Numbered from the stretch's first letter, positions 35,505 through 44,371 are shown. The stretch: 64,000 bases of DNA from Paraburkholderia sp. Ac-20340 (GCF_017104965.1 NZ_JAAGPR010000001.1:62001-126000); one strand, 5' to 3'. A program made the numbers and translations. Notes: generated from the sequence alone by a model not told the origin.

Positions 35505-36008
35505 CTATTGAGTAATCGGCTCCAAGGCTAGATCGCTGGAGTAGCGACCGCGCTTACTCCGGCGAACAACATACCCCGAGCGCGAAGTGACGTATCGGAA
35601 CAGTGTGTATCCTGCGCTCGTCTTTGCGCCGGGAGCAGCGTGGACGAAACTCCAGGATTCATCGTCTTCGTCCAGGCACTCAACTCCATGAAGGATTGAA
35701 TTGGAGTCGGCATTCGCAAGCAAATTTGCGTACGATCCGGCAAGCGACTTGCAAGTATCCAGATGCAACACGCGATGGCTTTCCTCAATCGTCACGGTTG
35801 CATTTCCGCCATCGTCAAAAGCCAGATCGATAGTCTTGCCCATCATTGCGTCATCACCCGATGTGTCGGATATGGCATACCTTCCACGGAACTCTGCGGA
35901 ATAATCTGCGGAGACAATATGGGCAGTGGAGCATCCATTCATCAGAAGGGAGCACGCGAGGCCGCTCGCGAGTAATTGAAGCAGTTTGATCAGTTTATCT
36001 TCCGTCAT
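35505..36008 (-). CDS. Putative lipoprotein
   Basis: 167 residues. The signal MTEDKLIKLLQLLASGLACSLLMNGC has a lipobox LMNGC. The mature domain is small and soluble with two further cysteines (DTCKSLAGSY, HGVECLDED), and ends in a basic stretch RRSKRGRYSSDL. AGGATAAG precedes ATG 36008. The longer frame upstream to 36128 is not needed. No family recognised; base composition is lower in GC than the metabolic genes, suggesting an accessory gene. Confidence 0.65.
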   Translation of the reverse strand: MTEDKLIKLLQLLASGLACSLLMNGCSTAHIVSADYSAEFRGRYAISDTSGDDAMMGKTIDLAFDDGGNATVTIEESHRVLHLDTCKSLAGSYANLLANADSNSILHGVECLDEDDESWSFVHAAPGAKTSAGYTLFRYVTSRSGYVVRRSKRGRYSSDLALEPITQ

Positions 36009-36212
36009 TCTTATCCTGTTTAGCGTTCTATCTGGCGTGGCATCGAAATGTAATGTCGACCACGCGCGGAAAAACTTGAATGCAAGTGGCCGATCAATGT
36101 CACCAGAGCAGAAAATGCGTGAGCCCATGCGCCTTGAGATGTTAGTGTAGCGTCACGAATCAATCGAAAAATACGCTATATAATCCGACGACTCCCACTA
36201 AAATCAACGACC

Positions 36213-36485
36213 ATGCTCGCTGCCCGCTTCAAACGGATCTTGATCTGCTTGTTTCCTGCGCTATTTGTCACGCTTGTGCTCCAGTATCATCGAACGGGGA
36301 AAATAGAGGCTTACGGCGCGGGAGTAACGTTAATAGCGTTTCTGGCCATGTACTTTGCGTCGAATCGCTTGACCACGCTATGGGTTCGTGTTTTTGGCGC
36401 TAGCCGGGCGGCAGTCAATGGATTGGCTGTTTTGTGGGGTGTGCTGGCAATTGGCCTGTTCGCCTTTTTTTACCGGATGATGTAG
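36213..36485 (+). CDS. Small membrane protein
   Basis: 90 residues with three predicted hydrophobic helices (ILICLFPALFVTLVLQ, AGVTLIAFLAMYFA and NGLAVLWGVLAIGLFAFF) joined by short basic loops. No family recognised. It is divergent from the lipoprotein gene at 36008. The composition and hydrophobic pattern support coding, but the ribosome site is weak. Confidence 0.55.
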   Translation: MLAARFKRILICLFPALFVTLVLQYHRTGKIEAYGAGVTLIAFLAMYFASNRLTTLWVRVFGASRAAVNGLAVLWGVLAIGLFAFFYRMM

Positions 36486-36744
36486 GCGAGCAAGTTAAAC
36501 CAAACTTGCAGATCCGGCTGCGCCATCGACATGTTGCATAGAGATCGCACGCCAGCTTCCCTGCACCTGCCTTCCACCTCTGCTAACCTTTGTCGCGGCC
36601 TGCGTCGTATCGCGTGCATCGAGTGCCTATCGAGCACTGATCGCGCCGCGTCAATGGCATGCTGCAACCCAGATTATCGTCGACGGCCGTTCAGCCTTTG
36701 AGCGGCCGCTGAAATAACCCGGCTATCTCCAAGGTGGAATGACT

Positions 36745-37155
36745 ATGAATCGCAAAGTTATCGCGAATGCTCTGATTGTTTCGTTGCTCGGCGCGTCTGC
36801 CGCTGCTTTCGCCCAGCCGCATCAGGACGGCCCTGGCGGCCCCGGCGGTCCTGATCATCCGGGCGCAAATCATGGTGCGAATCATGGCGCTCCGCACGGC
36901 AATAAAGGCCATGGCGCGCCGATGCACGATGCGTCGATCTCGCGTCCGGGTGGCCCCGTTCCTCATAACGACTGGCACAAAGGCGAGCGCCTGCCTTCTG
37001 AATACCGCGATCGCAACTATGTCGTCGACGACTGGCGCGGTCATGGCCTTTCCTCGCCGCCGCGCGGTTATCACTGGGTTGGTGTGAATGGCGACTACGT
37101 GCTCGCCGCGATCGCTACGGGCGTCATCGCGAACGTCCTGGCGTCGTCGCGCTAA
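36745..37155 (+). CDS. RcnB-family periplasmic protein
   Basis: 136 residues. A signal peptide (MNRKVIANALIVSLLGASAAAFAQ) is followed by a His/Gly/Pro-rich low-complexity segment (about residues 25-65) and then the RcnB domain (GERLPSEYRDRNYVVDDWRGHGLSSPPRGYHWVGVNGDYVLAAIATGVI). RcnB relatives are periplasmic and linked to nickel/cobalt homeostasis, and the His-rich segment could bind metal. ATG 36745 has AAGGTGG seven bases upstream; the ATG at 36739 is too close to that site. It stands alone; metal regulation is inference. Confidence 0.8.
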   Translation: MNRKVIANALIVSLLGASAAAFAQPHQDGPGGPGGPDHPGANHGANHGAPHGNKGHGAPMHDASISRPGGPVPHNDWHKGERLPSEYRDRNYVVDDWRGHGLSSPPRGYHWVGVNGDYVLAAIATGVIANVLASSR

Positions 37156-37229
37156 GACGCTGATGTTGCGCGCCGTGAGATATCGGCGCGCGACGACTGA
37201 AAGCGATACGCACAGGAGGAGATAGCGAC

Positions 37230-37637
37230 GTGATTACCCCATTGACTGGCGGGTGCGCATGCGGATCGGTCCGCTATGTCTGCTCGCGCGCGCCAGTGGC
37301 GACACTCAATTGCCACTGCCTCGATTGCCAGCGCTCTAGCGGAGCGCCATTCGCTTCCGGTTTCATTGTGCGCGCAGCGGACGTCACCATTTCCGGCTCG
37401 CCGAAAACCTATTCCGTTCACGCCAGCAGCGGCAAACTCGCAACCCGAAGCTTTTGTGCCGATTGCGGATCGCCACTATTCACTAGCGGCGAGGCGGCTC
37501 CAGAAGTCATGTCCATCCGTTTCGCCACGCTGGACAATCCATCGCAGTTTCAGCCGATGCTCGATATCTGGACATCCAGCGCCCAACCATGGGTTTGCCT
37601 GAGTCAATCGATTCCTCACTATCCGCAATCACCCTGA
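37230..37637 (+). CDS. GFA-family zinc protein
   Basis: 135 residues with a GTG start preceded by a strong AGGAGGAG. The glutathione-dependent formaldehyde-activating (GFA/Gfa-like) zinc fold is shown by GGCACGSVRY, CHCLDCQRSSGAPF and FCADCGSPLF, which supply the structural and catalytic zinc cysteines. Most members are of unknown substrate; activity on S-hydroxymethylglutathione was reported for the prototype only. It is monocistronic. Confidence 0.85.
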   Translation: MITPLTGGCACGSVRYVCSRAPVATLNCHCLDCQRSSGAPFASGFIVRAADVTISGSPKTYSVHASSGKLATRSFCADCGSPLFTSGEAAPEVMSIRFATLDNPSQFQPMLDIWTSSAQPWVCLSQSIPHYPQSP

Positions 37638-37809
37638 TTCGCGCTTTTCGCGCTACCGCTTTCTTCGTCGAATGATTCGTCTAGCATTTTCTTGAACGAA
37701 GTGTTGGCTGTAGCGATTTAGCATAGTTGAAGCAAATGTTACGGTCGTTTACCGTGCTCTCACGCCGTCGATCATGAACGGCGATGCGCTAGAACCTGAG
37801 AGACCTACA

Positions 37810-38115
37810 ATGACCGACAAGTTTGTTTCCCGCCCTGGCGGCGGAGAGCGAACTCGCCTATGCAGCCTTCCGTGCGGGGAAGTTCTCGTCGATATTCGCT
37901 ATGGCGATGGCGTGACGAGACTGAGTGACCTCGACCACATCCACACAGCCGGTGAAATTGAAATCGTTGTGCTCGATTCGATCGAGCGCGTCGCCGAACA
38001 ACTGCGTGCGCGCAGTGAAAAACTCAATAGCGGCGATGCGCTGATTGTTTTCGTGGCGAATGAAGCGGTCTATTCGGCGGCGGTGAATACGCTGAAAATC
38101 GGCGCTTCGGGGTAA
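37810..38115 (+). CDS. Hypothetical protein
   Basis: A 101-residue small soluble protein, beginning MTDKFVSRPGGGERTRLC, with no membrane segment. A beta-alpha-beta pattern is suggested by EVLVDIRYGDG, IEIVVLDS and ALIVFVANEA. The start at 37810 follows GAGAGACCTACA; a longer frame from 37774 lacks a ribosome site. No family recognised and no close operon partner. Confidence 0.5.
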   Translation: MTDKFVSRPGGGERTRLCSLPCGEVLVDIRYGDGVTRLSDLDHIHTAGEIEIVVLDSIERVAEQLRARSEKLNSGDALIVFVANEAVYSAAVNTLKIGASG

Positions 38116-38286
38116 TTGCGCGGGTTGCGTTAACTAAGCGGCCCGCGTTTTTCCAACTTAGAGCGCAGGGCCGATCCTGTTATCAAGTCGCGAGACATCA
38201 AAAATCACAAATCGCGAATACGGATTGAGTCGACGAAAAATCCTGATGCCGCCATGAGGGCGCATCTCCGCCTGTGACCCCATATC

Positions 38287-38325
38287 GTGCACGTTTGTGC
38301 ACGTTTACATTCTCGTTTGTGCACG
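38287..38325. promoter_or_regulatory. Three GTGCACG repeats upstream of deoR-type gene
   Basis: GTGCACG occurs at 38287, 38297 and 38319, each followed by TT or TTT, and ends 13 nt before the DeoR-family ATG. The first two are spaced by one helical turn (10 bp), and the third by 22 bp. The core GTGCAC is itself palindromic. This fits cooperative binding by a DeoR-family tetramer controlling its own operon. Confidence 0.6.
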
Positions 38326-38337
38326 TTATGATGGTGC

Positions 38338-39120
38338 ATGACTGATGATATTCCCATCGCCCGTCGCGAACTGATTGCCTCGCGCCTGGCCGCCGGGCAG
38401 GCGGTTGTTGCGGCCACGCTCGCTGCCGAATTCGAAGTATCCGAAGACGCCATCCGCCGCGATCTACGCGCGCTGGCTGCCGAAGGTCTGTGTCGGCGTG
38501 TCTATGGCGGCGCGCTGCCGGTCTCGCCCGCGTCTGCGCCCATGGCCGCGCGCATGGACGAAGCGCGCGAGCGCAAGCAGGCGCTCGCAGCGGCGGCCGT
38601 GACGCAGGTGCAGCGCGGCGAGCTGCTGTTTCTCGACAGCGGCAGCACGAATCTCGCGCTGGTCGACATGCTGCCGGAAGACTTCGAACTGACCGTCGCG
38701 ACCAATTCCATCGACATTGCCGCTGCGCTGTTGCGGCGGGCCGATATCCGCCTCATTGTGATGGGCGGCGAGGTCAACCCCGTGGTGGGTGGCAGCGTCG
38801 ATGCCGCAGCCGTCGCAAGCGTGCAGAACCTGCATATCGATCGCTGCTTTCTGGGCGCGTGCGCCGTATCGGCGCAAGAGGGCGTGAGTGCGTACGAATT
38901 CGCGGATGCCACGTTCAAACGCATCGTGCTTTCACGCAGTCGTCACACGATCATCCTTAGCATGACTGACAAAATCGAAGCACATGCCTCGCATCGTGTC
39001 GCGGCGCTGGATGCTGTCGCGTGTCTGGTGGTCGAGCACGATGTCGCGCGTGCGCAGATCGCCGCGCTCAGGAAAGCGGGCACGACCGTTCTGCAAGCAC
39101 AACGTCCTGCGAGCGAATGA
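38338..39120 (+). CDS. DeoR/GlpR-family transcriptional regulator
   Basis: 260 residues. The DeoR HTH near the N-terminus is RRELIASRLAAGQAVVAATLAAEFEVSEDAIRRDLRALAAEGLCRRVYGGA. The sugar-phosphate sensing (ISOCOT-type) domain follows, with LFLDSGSTNLAL, TNSIDIAAAL, MGGEVNP and FLGACAVSAQEGVSAYEF. The start codon is 13 nt past GTGCACG repeats that are probably its operators. The MFS gene follows after 36 nt and is the likely co-regulated target. The effector would be a phosphorylated sugar by family precedent. Confidence 0.92.
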   Translation: MTDDIPIARRELIASRLAAGQAVVAATLAAEFEVSEDAIRRDLRALAAEGLCRRVYGGALPVSPASAPMAARMDEARERKQALAAAAVTQVQRGELLFLDSGSTNLALVDMLPEDFELTVATNSIDIAAALLRRADIRLIVMGGEVNPVVGGSVDAAAVASVQNLHIDRCFLGACAVSAQEGVSAYEFADATFKRIVLSRSRHTIILSMTDKIEAHASHRVAALDAVACLVVEHDVARAQIAALRKAGTTVLQAQRPASE

Positions 39121-39156
39121 CGCTCGTTTTCACAATCTGATTCTGGAGCCACGCCG

Positions 39157-40320
39157 ATGGAGTTCGCCGATCGTCCCGCCACGCGCCTCGCTACGCGTCT
39201 GGCCTTCTTTGTGGGTGGTTTCGGTATCGCCTGCTGGGCGCCGCTGGTGCCGTTCGCAAAGCAACGCCTTGCCGTCGACGACGGCACGCTCGGCGTGTTG
39301 TTGCTTTGCATCGGCCTGGGTTCGGTCGTGGCGATGCTCGCAACAGGCGCGCTAAGTGCGCGTTACGGCAGCAAGCCGATTATCGTCACGAGCGGCATTG
39401 CGCTCGCGCTGATTCTGCCCTTGCTCACCGTCGCGGCTTCGCCTGCCACGCTCGGCGCTGCGTTGCTGGCCTTTGGTGCGGCGCTCGGTTCGCTCGATGT
39501 GGCGATGAACGTGCATGCAGTCGAAGTGGAGCGCGCGGCGAAGAAGCCGCTGATGTCGGGCTTTCATGCGCTATTCAGCGTGGGCGGCTTTGCGGGCTCG
39601 ACGTTGATGACGTTTCTGCTGTCGCTGCATCTTGGCGCGCTGGAAAGCACGGCGCTCTGTTCGGTGCTGATGCTGATCGCGATGTTTGTCGCGACACCGC
39701 GTCTGCTGCGAGCAGTACAGGCCGCGAGCGGGCCGCTATTCGTCATGCCGCGCGGCATCGTACTGCTGATCGCGGCGCTCACCTGCATTGCGTTCCTTGC
39801 GGAAGGCGCGCTGCTCGACTGGAGCGCGTTGCTGATCACGGGCAAAGGGTTGGTCGCTGCGACGCAGGGCGGTCTCGGCTACATGCTGTTCGCCATCGCA
39901 ATGACGGTGGGGCGCCTGACCGGCGACGCCGTGACGGCCCGCATAGGGGATCGCGCCACGTTGGTGTGGGGCGGCCTCGTGGCCGTCGGCGGGTTTGCGG
40001 TGTTGCTGGTCGCGCCGGTCGCGACGCTGGCGCTGGCGGGCTTTCTGTTGATTGGCCTGGGCGCATCGAACATCGTGCCGGTGCTGTTTCGCCGTGCAGG
40101 CGCGCAGCACACCATGCCCGCCGCGCTCGCGATTGCAGCGATCACGACGACGGGCTATGCGGGCGTGCTGATGGGCCCGGCGCTGGTGGGCTTTGTCGCC
40201 AAGGCCGTGGGCCTTGAGACGTCCTTCTGGATGCTGCTCGCGCTTCTGTGCGTGGTGCCCTGCTGCGCAACGCTGGTGACGCCCGCGCCGGTACGCCAGA
40301 CGGGTCTGGCGCGGGACTGA
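39157..40320 (+). CDS. MFS transporter, YbjJ-like
   Basis: A 387-residue carrier with twelve hydrophobic segments. FVGGFGIACWAPLVPFAKQRLAVDDGTLGVLLLCIGLGSVVAMLATGALSARYG is the characteristic N-terminal half of the YbjJ/FucP-like group, and GSLDVAMNVHAVEVE and MSGFHALFSVGGF follow. It is the second gene of the DeoR operon, so it is expected to respond to a sugar or sugar phosphate. The substrate is unknown. The aldehyde dehydrogenase gene converges from the other side after 25 nt. Confidence 0.88.
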   Translation: MEFADRPATRLATRLAFFVGGFGIACWAPLVPFAKQRLAVDDGTLGVLLLCIGLGSVVAMLATGALSARYGSKPIIVTSGIALALILPLLTVAASPATLGAALLAFGAALGSLDVAMNVHAVEVERAAKKPLMSGFHALFSVGGFAGSTLMTFLLSLHLGALESTALCSVLMLIAMFVATPRLLRAVQAASGPLFVMPRGIVLLIAALTCIAFLAEGALLDWSALLITGKGLVAATQGGLGYMLFAIAMTVGRLTGDAVTARIGDRATLVWGGLVAVGGFAVLLVAPVATLALAGFLLIGLGASNIVPVLFRRAGAQHTMPAALAIAAITTTGYAGVLMGPALVGFVAKAVGLETSFWMLLALLCVVPCCATLVTPAPVRQTGLARD

Positions 40321-40345
40321 AGTCAATCAGCGAGTGCCGCCGGTG

Positions 40346-41830
40346 TCAGCTTGCATCGGCGATCGAATGGCGCAGTTCCTGATAGCTGCGCAGACCGGCA
40401 AGGCCCAGCTCGCGGCCGATACCGCTCAGACCCAGGCCGCCCCAGCAGACCTGCGGAAAGATCAGTTGCGGCGTGTTGATCCACACGAGGCCCGCGCGAA
40501 GTTGCGCCTTGTAGCGGCGCGCGGCGTCCTGATCGGCGGTCACGACGGTTGCGACCAGGCCATAGCGCGTATCGTTGGCGAGCGCGATGGCTTCATCGTC
40601 GGTGCGGAACGACTTCACGCAGGCGACCGGGCCGAACACTTCGTCGCTCCAGAGAACGTTGTCGGCGGCGGGCTCGGCTACGACCACGGGCGCCATGAAG
40701 AAGCCGTCGCCGCAGGCCGCGTCGAGCTGGCCCGAGAACGCCACCGATGCGCCCGCATCCACGCCTTGCGCCAGTAGCGACTGCACGCGTTCGCGCTGCG
40801 CGGCCGAGACCAGCGGCCCCATCGCCACGTCATCGCCCCGGGGCGGCGCGACCACGATGGCGCGCACGGCGCTTTCGAACGCCGCCATGAACTTGCGATA
40901 GACATCGTCGTGCACGAGGATGCGTGCCGTGGCCGAGCACATCTGCCCGGCATTGGCAAAAGCGCCGCCGATGGCGAGCGAGACGGCGCGTTCGATATCG
41001 GCATCGGCGCGCACGATCAGCGCGGATTTGCCGCCTAGTTCCAGCGTTACGCGTTTCATGTCTTCAGCGGCGGCCTGCATCACTTTCTTGCCTGATGCGG
41101 TGCTGCCGGTGAACGAAATCTTGTCGATGAGCGGATGGGCGGTGAGTTGCGCACCCACGGCGCCGCCGCCGTTGACGATATTGACGACGCCATCGGGCAC
41201 GCCGGCTTCGGCGATGATCGCGGCCAGCATGTGCTCGACGGGCGATGTGAATTCCGATGGCTTGAGCACGACGGTGCAGCCTGCGGCCAATGCGGGGGCC
41301 GTTTTCCAGGCCGTGGTGACCATCGGGAAATTCCACGGCACGATTAGGGCCGCGACGCCTACGGGTTCATAGTGGCGTTCGCCGGTGACGGTGTTGTCCG
41401 GGAGTTCGATTGGCTCTGCGGCGAAGGTGCTGGCGGTGGCGCACAGGTCCGCGTAGTAGGAGAACGTGGCGGCGGCGTCGCTGACGTCGAGGTTCGCTTC
41501 GAAGGGCGGTTTGCCGCTGACCTGCATTTGCATTGCTGCCAGGCGGTCGCGGTCAGATTCTATTAGTTCTGCGATTTTCTTTAGTATCTTTCCGCGCGTT
41601 GTGGGGGATGTGGCTCGCCACGCGGGGAGGGATGCGTGTGCCGCTTTTACCGCTGCGTCGATCTCGGTCGCTGTGGCGTGCTCTTGCCAGCCAATCAGGG
41701 CGCCTGTGGCGGCGTTGTGGATGGGGGTCTTTTCTGCGTTTGCGATCTGATGGGGCGTGCCCGATATTGTTGCCGCTGGCAGTGTGAAGGTGGTTGCTGC
41801 GGTTGCTTGATGTGTCGTTGTCGTCGTCAT
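40346..41830 (-). CDS. NAD(P)-dependent aldehyde dehydrogenase
   Basis: A 494-residue class-I-type ALDH. Asn167 lies in PWNFPM, general base Glu264 in LELGGKS, and the nucleophile Cys298 in NAGQMCSATARI. The C-terminal INTPQLIFPQVCWGGLGLSGIGRELG resembles betaine- and aminoaldehyde-type enzymes. The start at 41830 has AGGAGACG upstream, so the longer frame into the repeat element is discarded. Neighbouring genes (agmatinase-like ureohydrolase and FAD amine-oxidoreductase-like) make an aminoaldehyde such as 4-aminobutanal or a guanidino-aldehyde a reasonable substrate. Its promoter must lie in or next to the 511-bp inverted-repeat element. Confidence 0.93.
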   Translation of the reverse strand: MTTTTTHQATAATTFTLPAATISGTPHQIANAEKTPIHNAATGALIGWQEHATATEIDAAVKAAHASLPAWRATSPTTRGKILKKIAELIESDRDRLAAMQMQVSGKPPFEANLDVSDAAATFSYYADLCATASTFAAEPIELPDNTVTGERHYEPVGVAALIVPWNFPMVTTAWKTAPALAAGCTVVLKPSEFTSPVEHMLAAIIAEAGVPDGVVNIVNGGGAVGAQLTAHPLIDKISFTGSTASGKKVMQAAAEDMKRVTLELGGKSALIVRADADIERAVSLAIGGAFANAGQMCSATARILVHDDVYRKFMAAFESAVRAIVVAPPRGDDVAMGPLVSAAQRERVQSLLAQGVDAGASVAFSGQLDAACGDGFFMAPVVVAEPAADNVLWSDEVFGPVACVKSFRTDDEAIALANDTRYGLVATVVTADQDAARRYKAQLRAGLVWINTPQLIFPQVCWGGLGLSGIGRELGLAGLRSYQELRHSIADAS

Positions 41831-41925
41831 TGTTTCGTCTCCTGTTTGGTTTGGTTTCTTTTTTTGTTTTGGCATTTCCTTGAATTCGTGTCGGTCTATT
41901 AGCGTCGCCCCTGTGCGGGGCGGCA

Positions 41926-41959
41926 CCTACTTTTCTTTGCAGCGGCAAAGAAAAGTAGG
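41926..41959. repeat. Left-arm stem-loop (15-bp perfect stem)
   Basis: CCTACTTTTCTTTGC, loop AGCG, then the exact complement GCAAAGAAAAGTAGG. The stem is long enough to act as a transcription terminator or RNase-resistant structure on either strand. Confidence 0.8.
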
Positions 41960-42294
41960 CAAAAGAAAGCCGCTCACACCGCCAGTGTGACGCAGTCCAC
42001 AAACCGCCTTTTAGGGGGAAAGGTATAGGAGCATCCGGTCCCCCACGCCACCAAAGCTAGTGACAAGGCGCCCGCCCACCCGGGGGCGCTATGCGCCCCG
42101 ATGGGCATAACGCAAACCGAAGGTTTGCTGGTTTCCCTTGCAAACCCAACCGTTGCGCGCGTAGCGAGCAACGGGATGAATGACGGCTTTGTCACTACCT
42201 TTGAAGGTGCGGGATGCCGGATGCCCCTATACCATTCCCCGTGTAAGGCTGGTTGTGGACTGCGTCACATTGGCGGTGTGAGCGGCTTTCTTTG

Positions 42295-42326
42295 CCTACT
42301 TTCTTTGCCGCCGCAAAGAAAGTAGG
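42295..42326. repeat. Right-arm stem-loop (14-bp perfect stem)
   Basis: CCTACTTTCTTTGC, loop CGCC, then GCAAAGAAAGTAGG. It differs from the left-arm hairpin by one T/A pair lost from both sides of the stem and by the loop, which implies compensatory or paired change that keeps the stem intact. Confidence 0.8.
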
Positions 42327-42427
42327 TGCCGCCCCGCACAGGGGCAACGCTAATAGACCGACACGAACTCAAGGAAATGCCAACAACAACAAAAAAAAAC
42401 CACCCCAAAAAAAATCAAAAAAATCGC

Positions 42428-43378
42428 TTACCGGTAATTAACCCCAGGCATAACGCAAAGCATTTCAAACGCCAGATTAGCGCCCACAAGCGCGGTAGTC
42501 CCCGCCTGATCGTAAGGCGGAGAAACCTCCACAAGATCCGCCCCAACCACATTAAGCCCCTTCATCCCTCGAATGATTTCGAGCCCTTGCTGCACGGTAA
42601 GCCCGCCGACTTCCGGCGTCCCCGTCCCCGGCGCAAAAGCCGGATCGAGCCCATCAATATCGAAACTCAGATAAACCGGCGTATCGCCCACACGCTCGCG
42701 CACTTGCGCCATCAAAGGCGCCAGCGACTTATTCCAGCACTCCTCGGCCTGAACGACAGTAAAACCCTGCTGCCGGCACCAATCAAAGTCATCCGCGTGA
42801 TACCCCGTCCCACGCAGACCAATCTGCGTAACCTTATCGCACTGAAGCAGCCCGTCTTCAACCGCACGCCGGAACGGCGTCCCATGCGCGATCTTCTCGC
42901 CGAACATGGTGTCGTTCACATCGGCATGCGCATCGATATGAACCACCGCCACCTTGCCGTACTTCTTGTGCAGAGCCCGCAAAATAGGCCACGCAATCGT
43001 ATGATCGCCGCCCAGCGTAATCGGCCGGCAGCCATTGGCCACAATAGCGTCATAAGCCTCTTCGATCAGCCGGATCGAATCCTTCAGGTCATAAGGATTC
43101 GTCGCCACATCGCCAATATCCGCTACTTGCAGCGAATCAAAAGGCGCCGCGCGCGTCGCCATGTTGTACGGACGCAGCAACACCGATTCCGAACGGATCT
43201 GGCGCGGTCCAAAGCGCGCGCCCGAGCGGTTCGAGGTGCCCAGGTCCAGCGGCACGCCGACAAAACAGGCGTCGAGGCCGTCCGTCGTTTCGGCTTGCGG
43301 CAGCCGCATCATCGTGGCAATGCCGCCGAAACGCGGCATTTCGTTGCCGCCCAGCGGCTGGTTAAGTTCGCGTTGCAT
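42428..43378 (-). CDS. speB: Agmatinase/guanidinobutyrase-type ureohydrolase
   Basis: A 316-residue binuclear manganese ureohydrolase that releases urea from a guanidino compound. Metal ligands: GGDH (His126), DAHAD (Asp149, His151, Asp153) and SFDIDGLDP (Asp240, Asp242). The N-terminus MQRELNQPLGGNEMPRFGG is characteristic of the guanidinobutyrase/guanidinopropionase/agmatinase group. The start at 43378 has GGAGACACC upstream. The exact substrate (agmatine or 4-guanidinobutyrate) cannot be decided. It is divergent neither from the ALDH gene nor from the LuxR gene; all three are on the minus strand. The stop is followed by T-rich runs on the minus strand. Confidence 0.9.
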   Translation of the reverse strand: MQRELNQPLGGNEMPRFGGIATMMRLPQAETTDGLDACFVGVPLDLGTSNRSGARFGPRQIRSESVLLRPYNMATRAAPFDSLQVADIGDVATNPYDLKDSIRLIEEAYDAIVANGCRPITLGGDHTIAWPILRALHKKYGKVAVVHIDAHADVNDTMFGEKIAHGTPFRRAVEDGLLQCDKVTQIGLRGTGYHADDFDWCRQQGFTVVQAEECWNKSLAPLMAQVRERVGDTPVYLSFDIDGLDPAFAPGTGTPEVGGLTVQQGLEIIRGMKGLNVVGADLVEVSPPYDQAGTTALVGANLAFEMLCVMPGVNYR

Positions 43379-43531
43379 GTGGGGTGTCTCCGATCGTTGA
43401 TTGCTCTCGCGTAAGGCGAGGAATGCAGTGGAATGCAGTTGAAGCGATCGGGCGATGGTAGGCGAGGCGCGCGCCGCGCAAATCACGAAGTTGAGATGTT
43501 CACATCGATGGCAATCGATGCAAAAGGGCGT

Positions 43532-44371
43532 TTACAGCGCCGCGAGACAGGGGGAAGCGTGTCCCCAGCCAATCAGTTCGCGCTTGGTGCGCACGCCCAG
43601 TTTGGCGAATGCGCGCTTGACGTAGGACTCCGCCGTGGCGGTGCGCACGCCCAGAATCTCCGCGGCTTCCGGCACGGTCTTGCCCGTGATCAGGTGCGCG
43701 CAGATTTCGTATTCGCGCTTGGAGAGCTTCACGCCATCGGCGGCAATACGCGCGTCGAATTGCGCAAGCGGATGCAGATACGAGGTGGGATGCGCCACAC
43801 GCCGCGCCGCGCTGGTGGAGGCGTGCAATTCGAGCAGCGGAAACAGAAAGTCGCTCACATGGCGAAAGCGATTCATTTCGGCGAGCGAAAACGGCGGCGC
43901 ATGCAGCGCGCGTTCGAGTGCAATGGAGTGCTGTGCGTGCCGCGTGCCGCGCGCGAGCACGCATTCGTGCGCAATCAGCGCTTCGTCGAACAGTCGTTGG
44001 CGGAATTCGCCCGGCGGGATCGCGCCGATGTCGCGCACCACCAGCATCGTGCCGATCTTGCCGCGTATGCCCGCAAACAACGGATCGCTTTCGTAAAAGC
44101 GATCGTAGTAGAGCGTCATGACTTCCGAAATCGTGCCCGAATCCATGCCCACGCCGCCGCTGCCCACCCATTCGCAGCGATAGCCGTTGGGCATGTTGCT
44201 GTCCGCGCGCGATCGCTCGATATGGACGACGTTCAGCGGCACGACTTCATTGAGCAGAAGCGTGAGGCGAGGGACGAAATCCGGCGTGCCGACGGCTTCG
44301 ATGACGTTGCCGAGCGTTTTGAACGACAGCGGGAATTGGGTGTGTTCTTGCAGGGGTACGGGAATCAGCAT
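43532..44371 (-). CDS. LuxR-family transcriptional regulator
   Basis: 280 residues. The C-terminal LuxR HTH (KLSKREYEICAHLITGKTVPEAAEILGVRTATAESYVKRAFAKLGVRTKRELI) is complete. The N-terminal 200 residues form a sensor that I cannot assign to a named domain; it lacks an obvious acyl-homoserine-lactone pocket signature. The start is ATG 44371; the longer frame has no ribosome site. It lies 153 nt upstream of the agmatinase-like gene on the same strand and is divergent from the cupin/FAD-oxidoreductase genes, so it could control both arms of this locus. Confidence 0.88.
   Translation of the reverse strand: MLIPVPLQEHTQFPLSFKTLGNVIEAVGTPDFVPRLTLLLNEVVPLNVVHIERSRADSNMPNGYRCEWVGSGGVGMDSGTISEVMTLYYDRFYESDPLFAGIRGKIGTMLVVRDIGAIPPGEFRQRLFDEALIAHECVLARGTRHAQHSIALERALHAPPFSLAEMNRFRHVSDFLFPLLELHASTSAARRVAHPTSYLHPLAQFDARIAADGVKLSKREYEICAHLITGKTVPEAAEILGVRTATAESYVKRAFAKLGVRTKRELIGWGHASPCLAAL

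Larger units (their letters stand above)
41871..42381. repeat. 511-bp giant inverted-repeat element with nested hairpins
   Basis: The outer ends GGCATTTCCTTGAATTCGTG (from 41871) and the complement of CGAACTCAAGGAAATGCC (to 42381) are near-identical inverted copies. Homology continues inward for about 200 bp on each side (left to about 42075, right from about 42180), with mismatches and small indels. Each arm holds its own hairpin, and the central 100 bp carries three more perfect stems: GGGGCGC/GCGCCCC, GCAAACC/GGTTTGC and CCGTTGC/GCAACGG. There is no transposase frame. It lies between the agmatinase-like and ALDH genes. It looks like a non-autonomous, cruciform-capable interspersed repeat. 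Confidence 0.85.

Noticed and set aside
43379..43531. Possible guanidine riboswitch before the ureohydrolase gene
   Set aside because: I looked for the paired short hairpins with ACGR loops of the guanidine-II class and did not find them.
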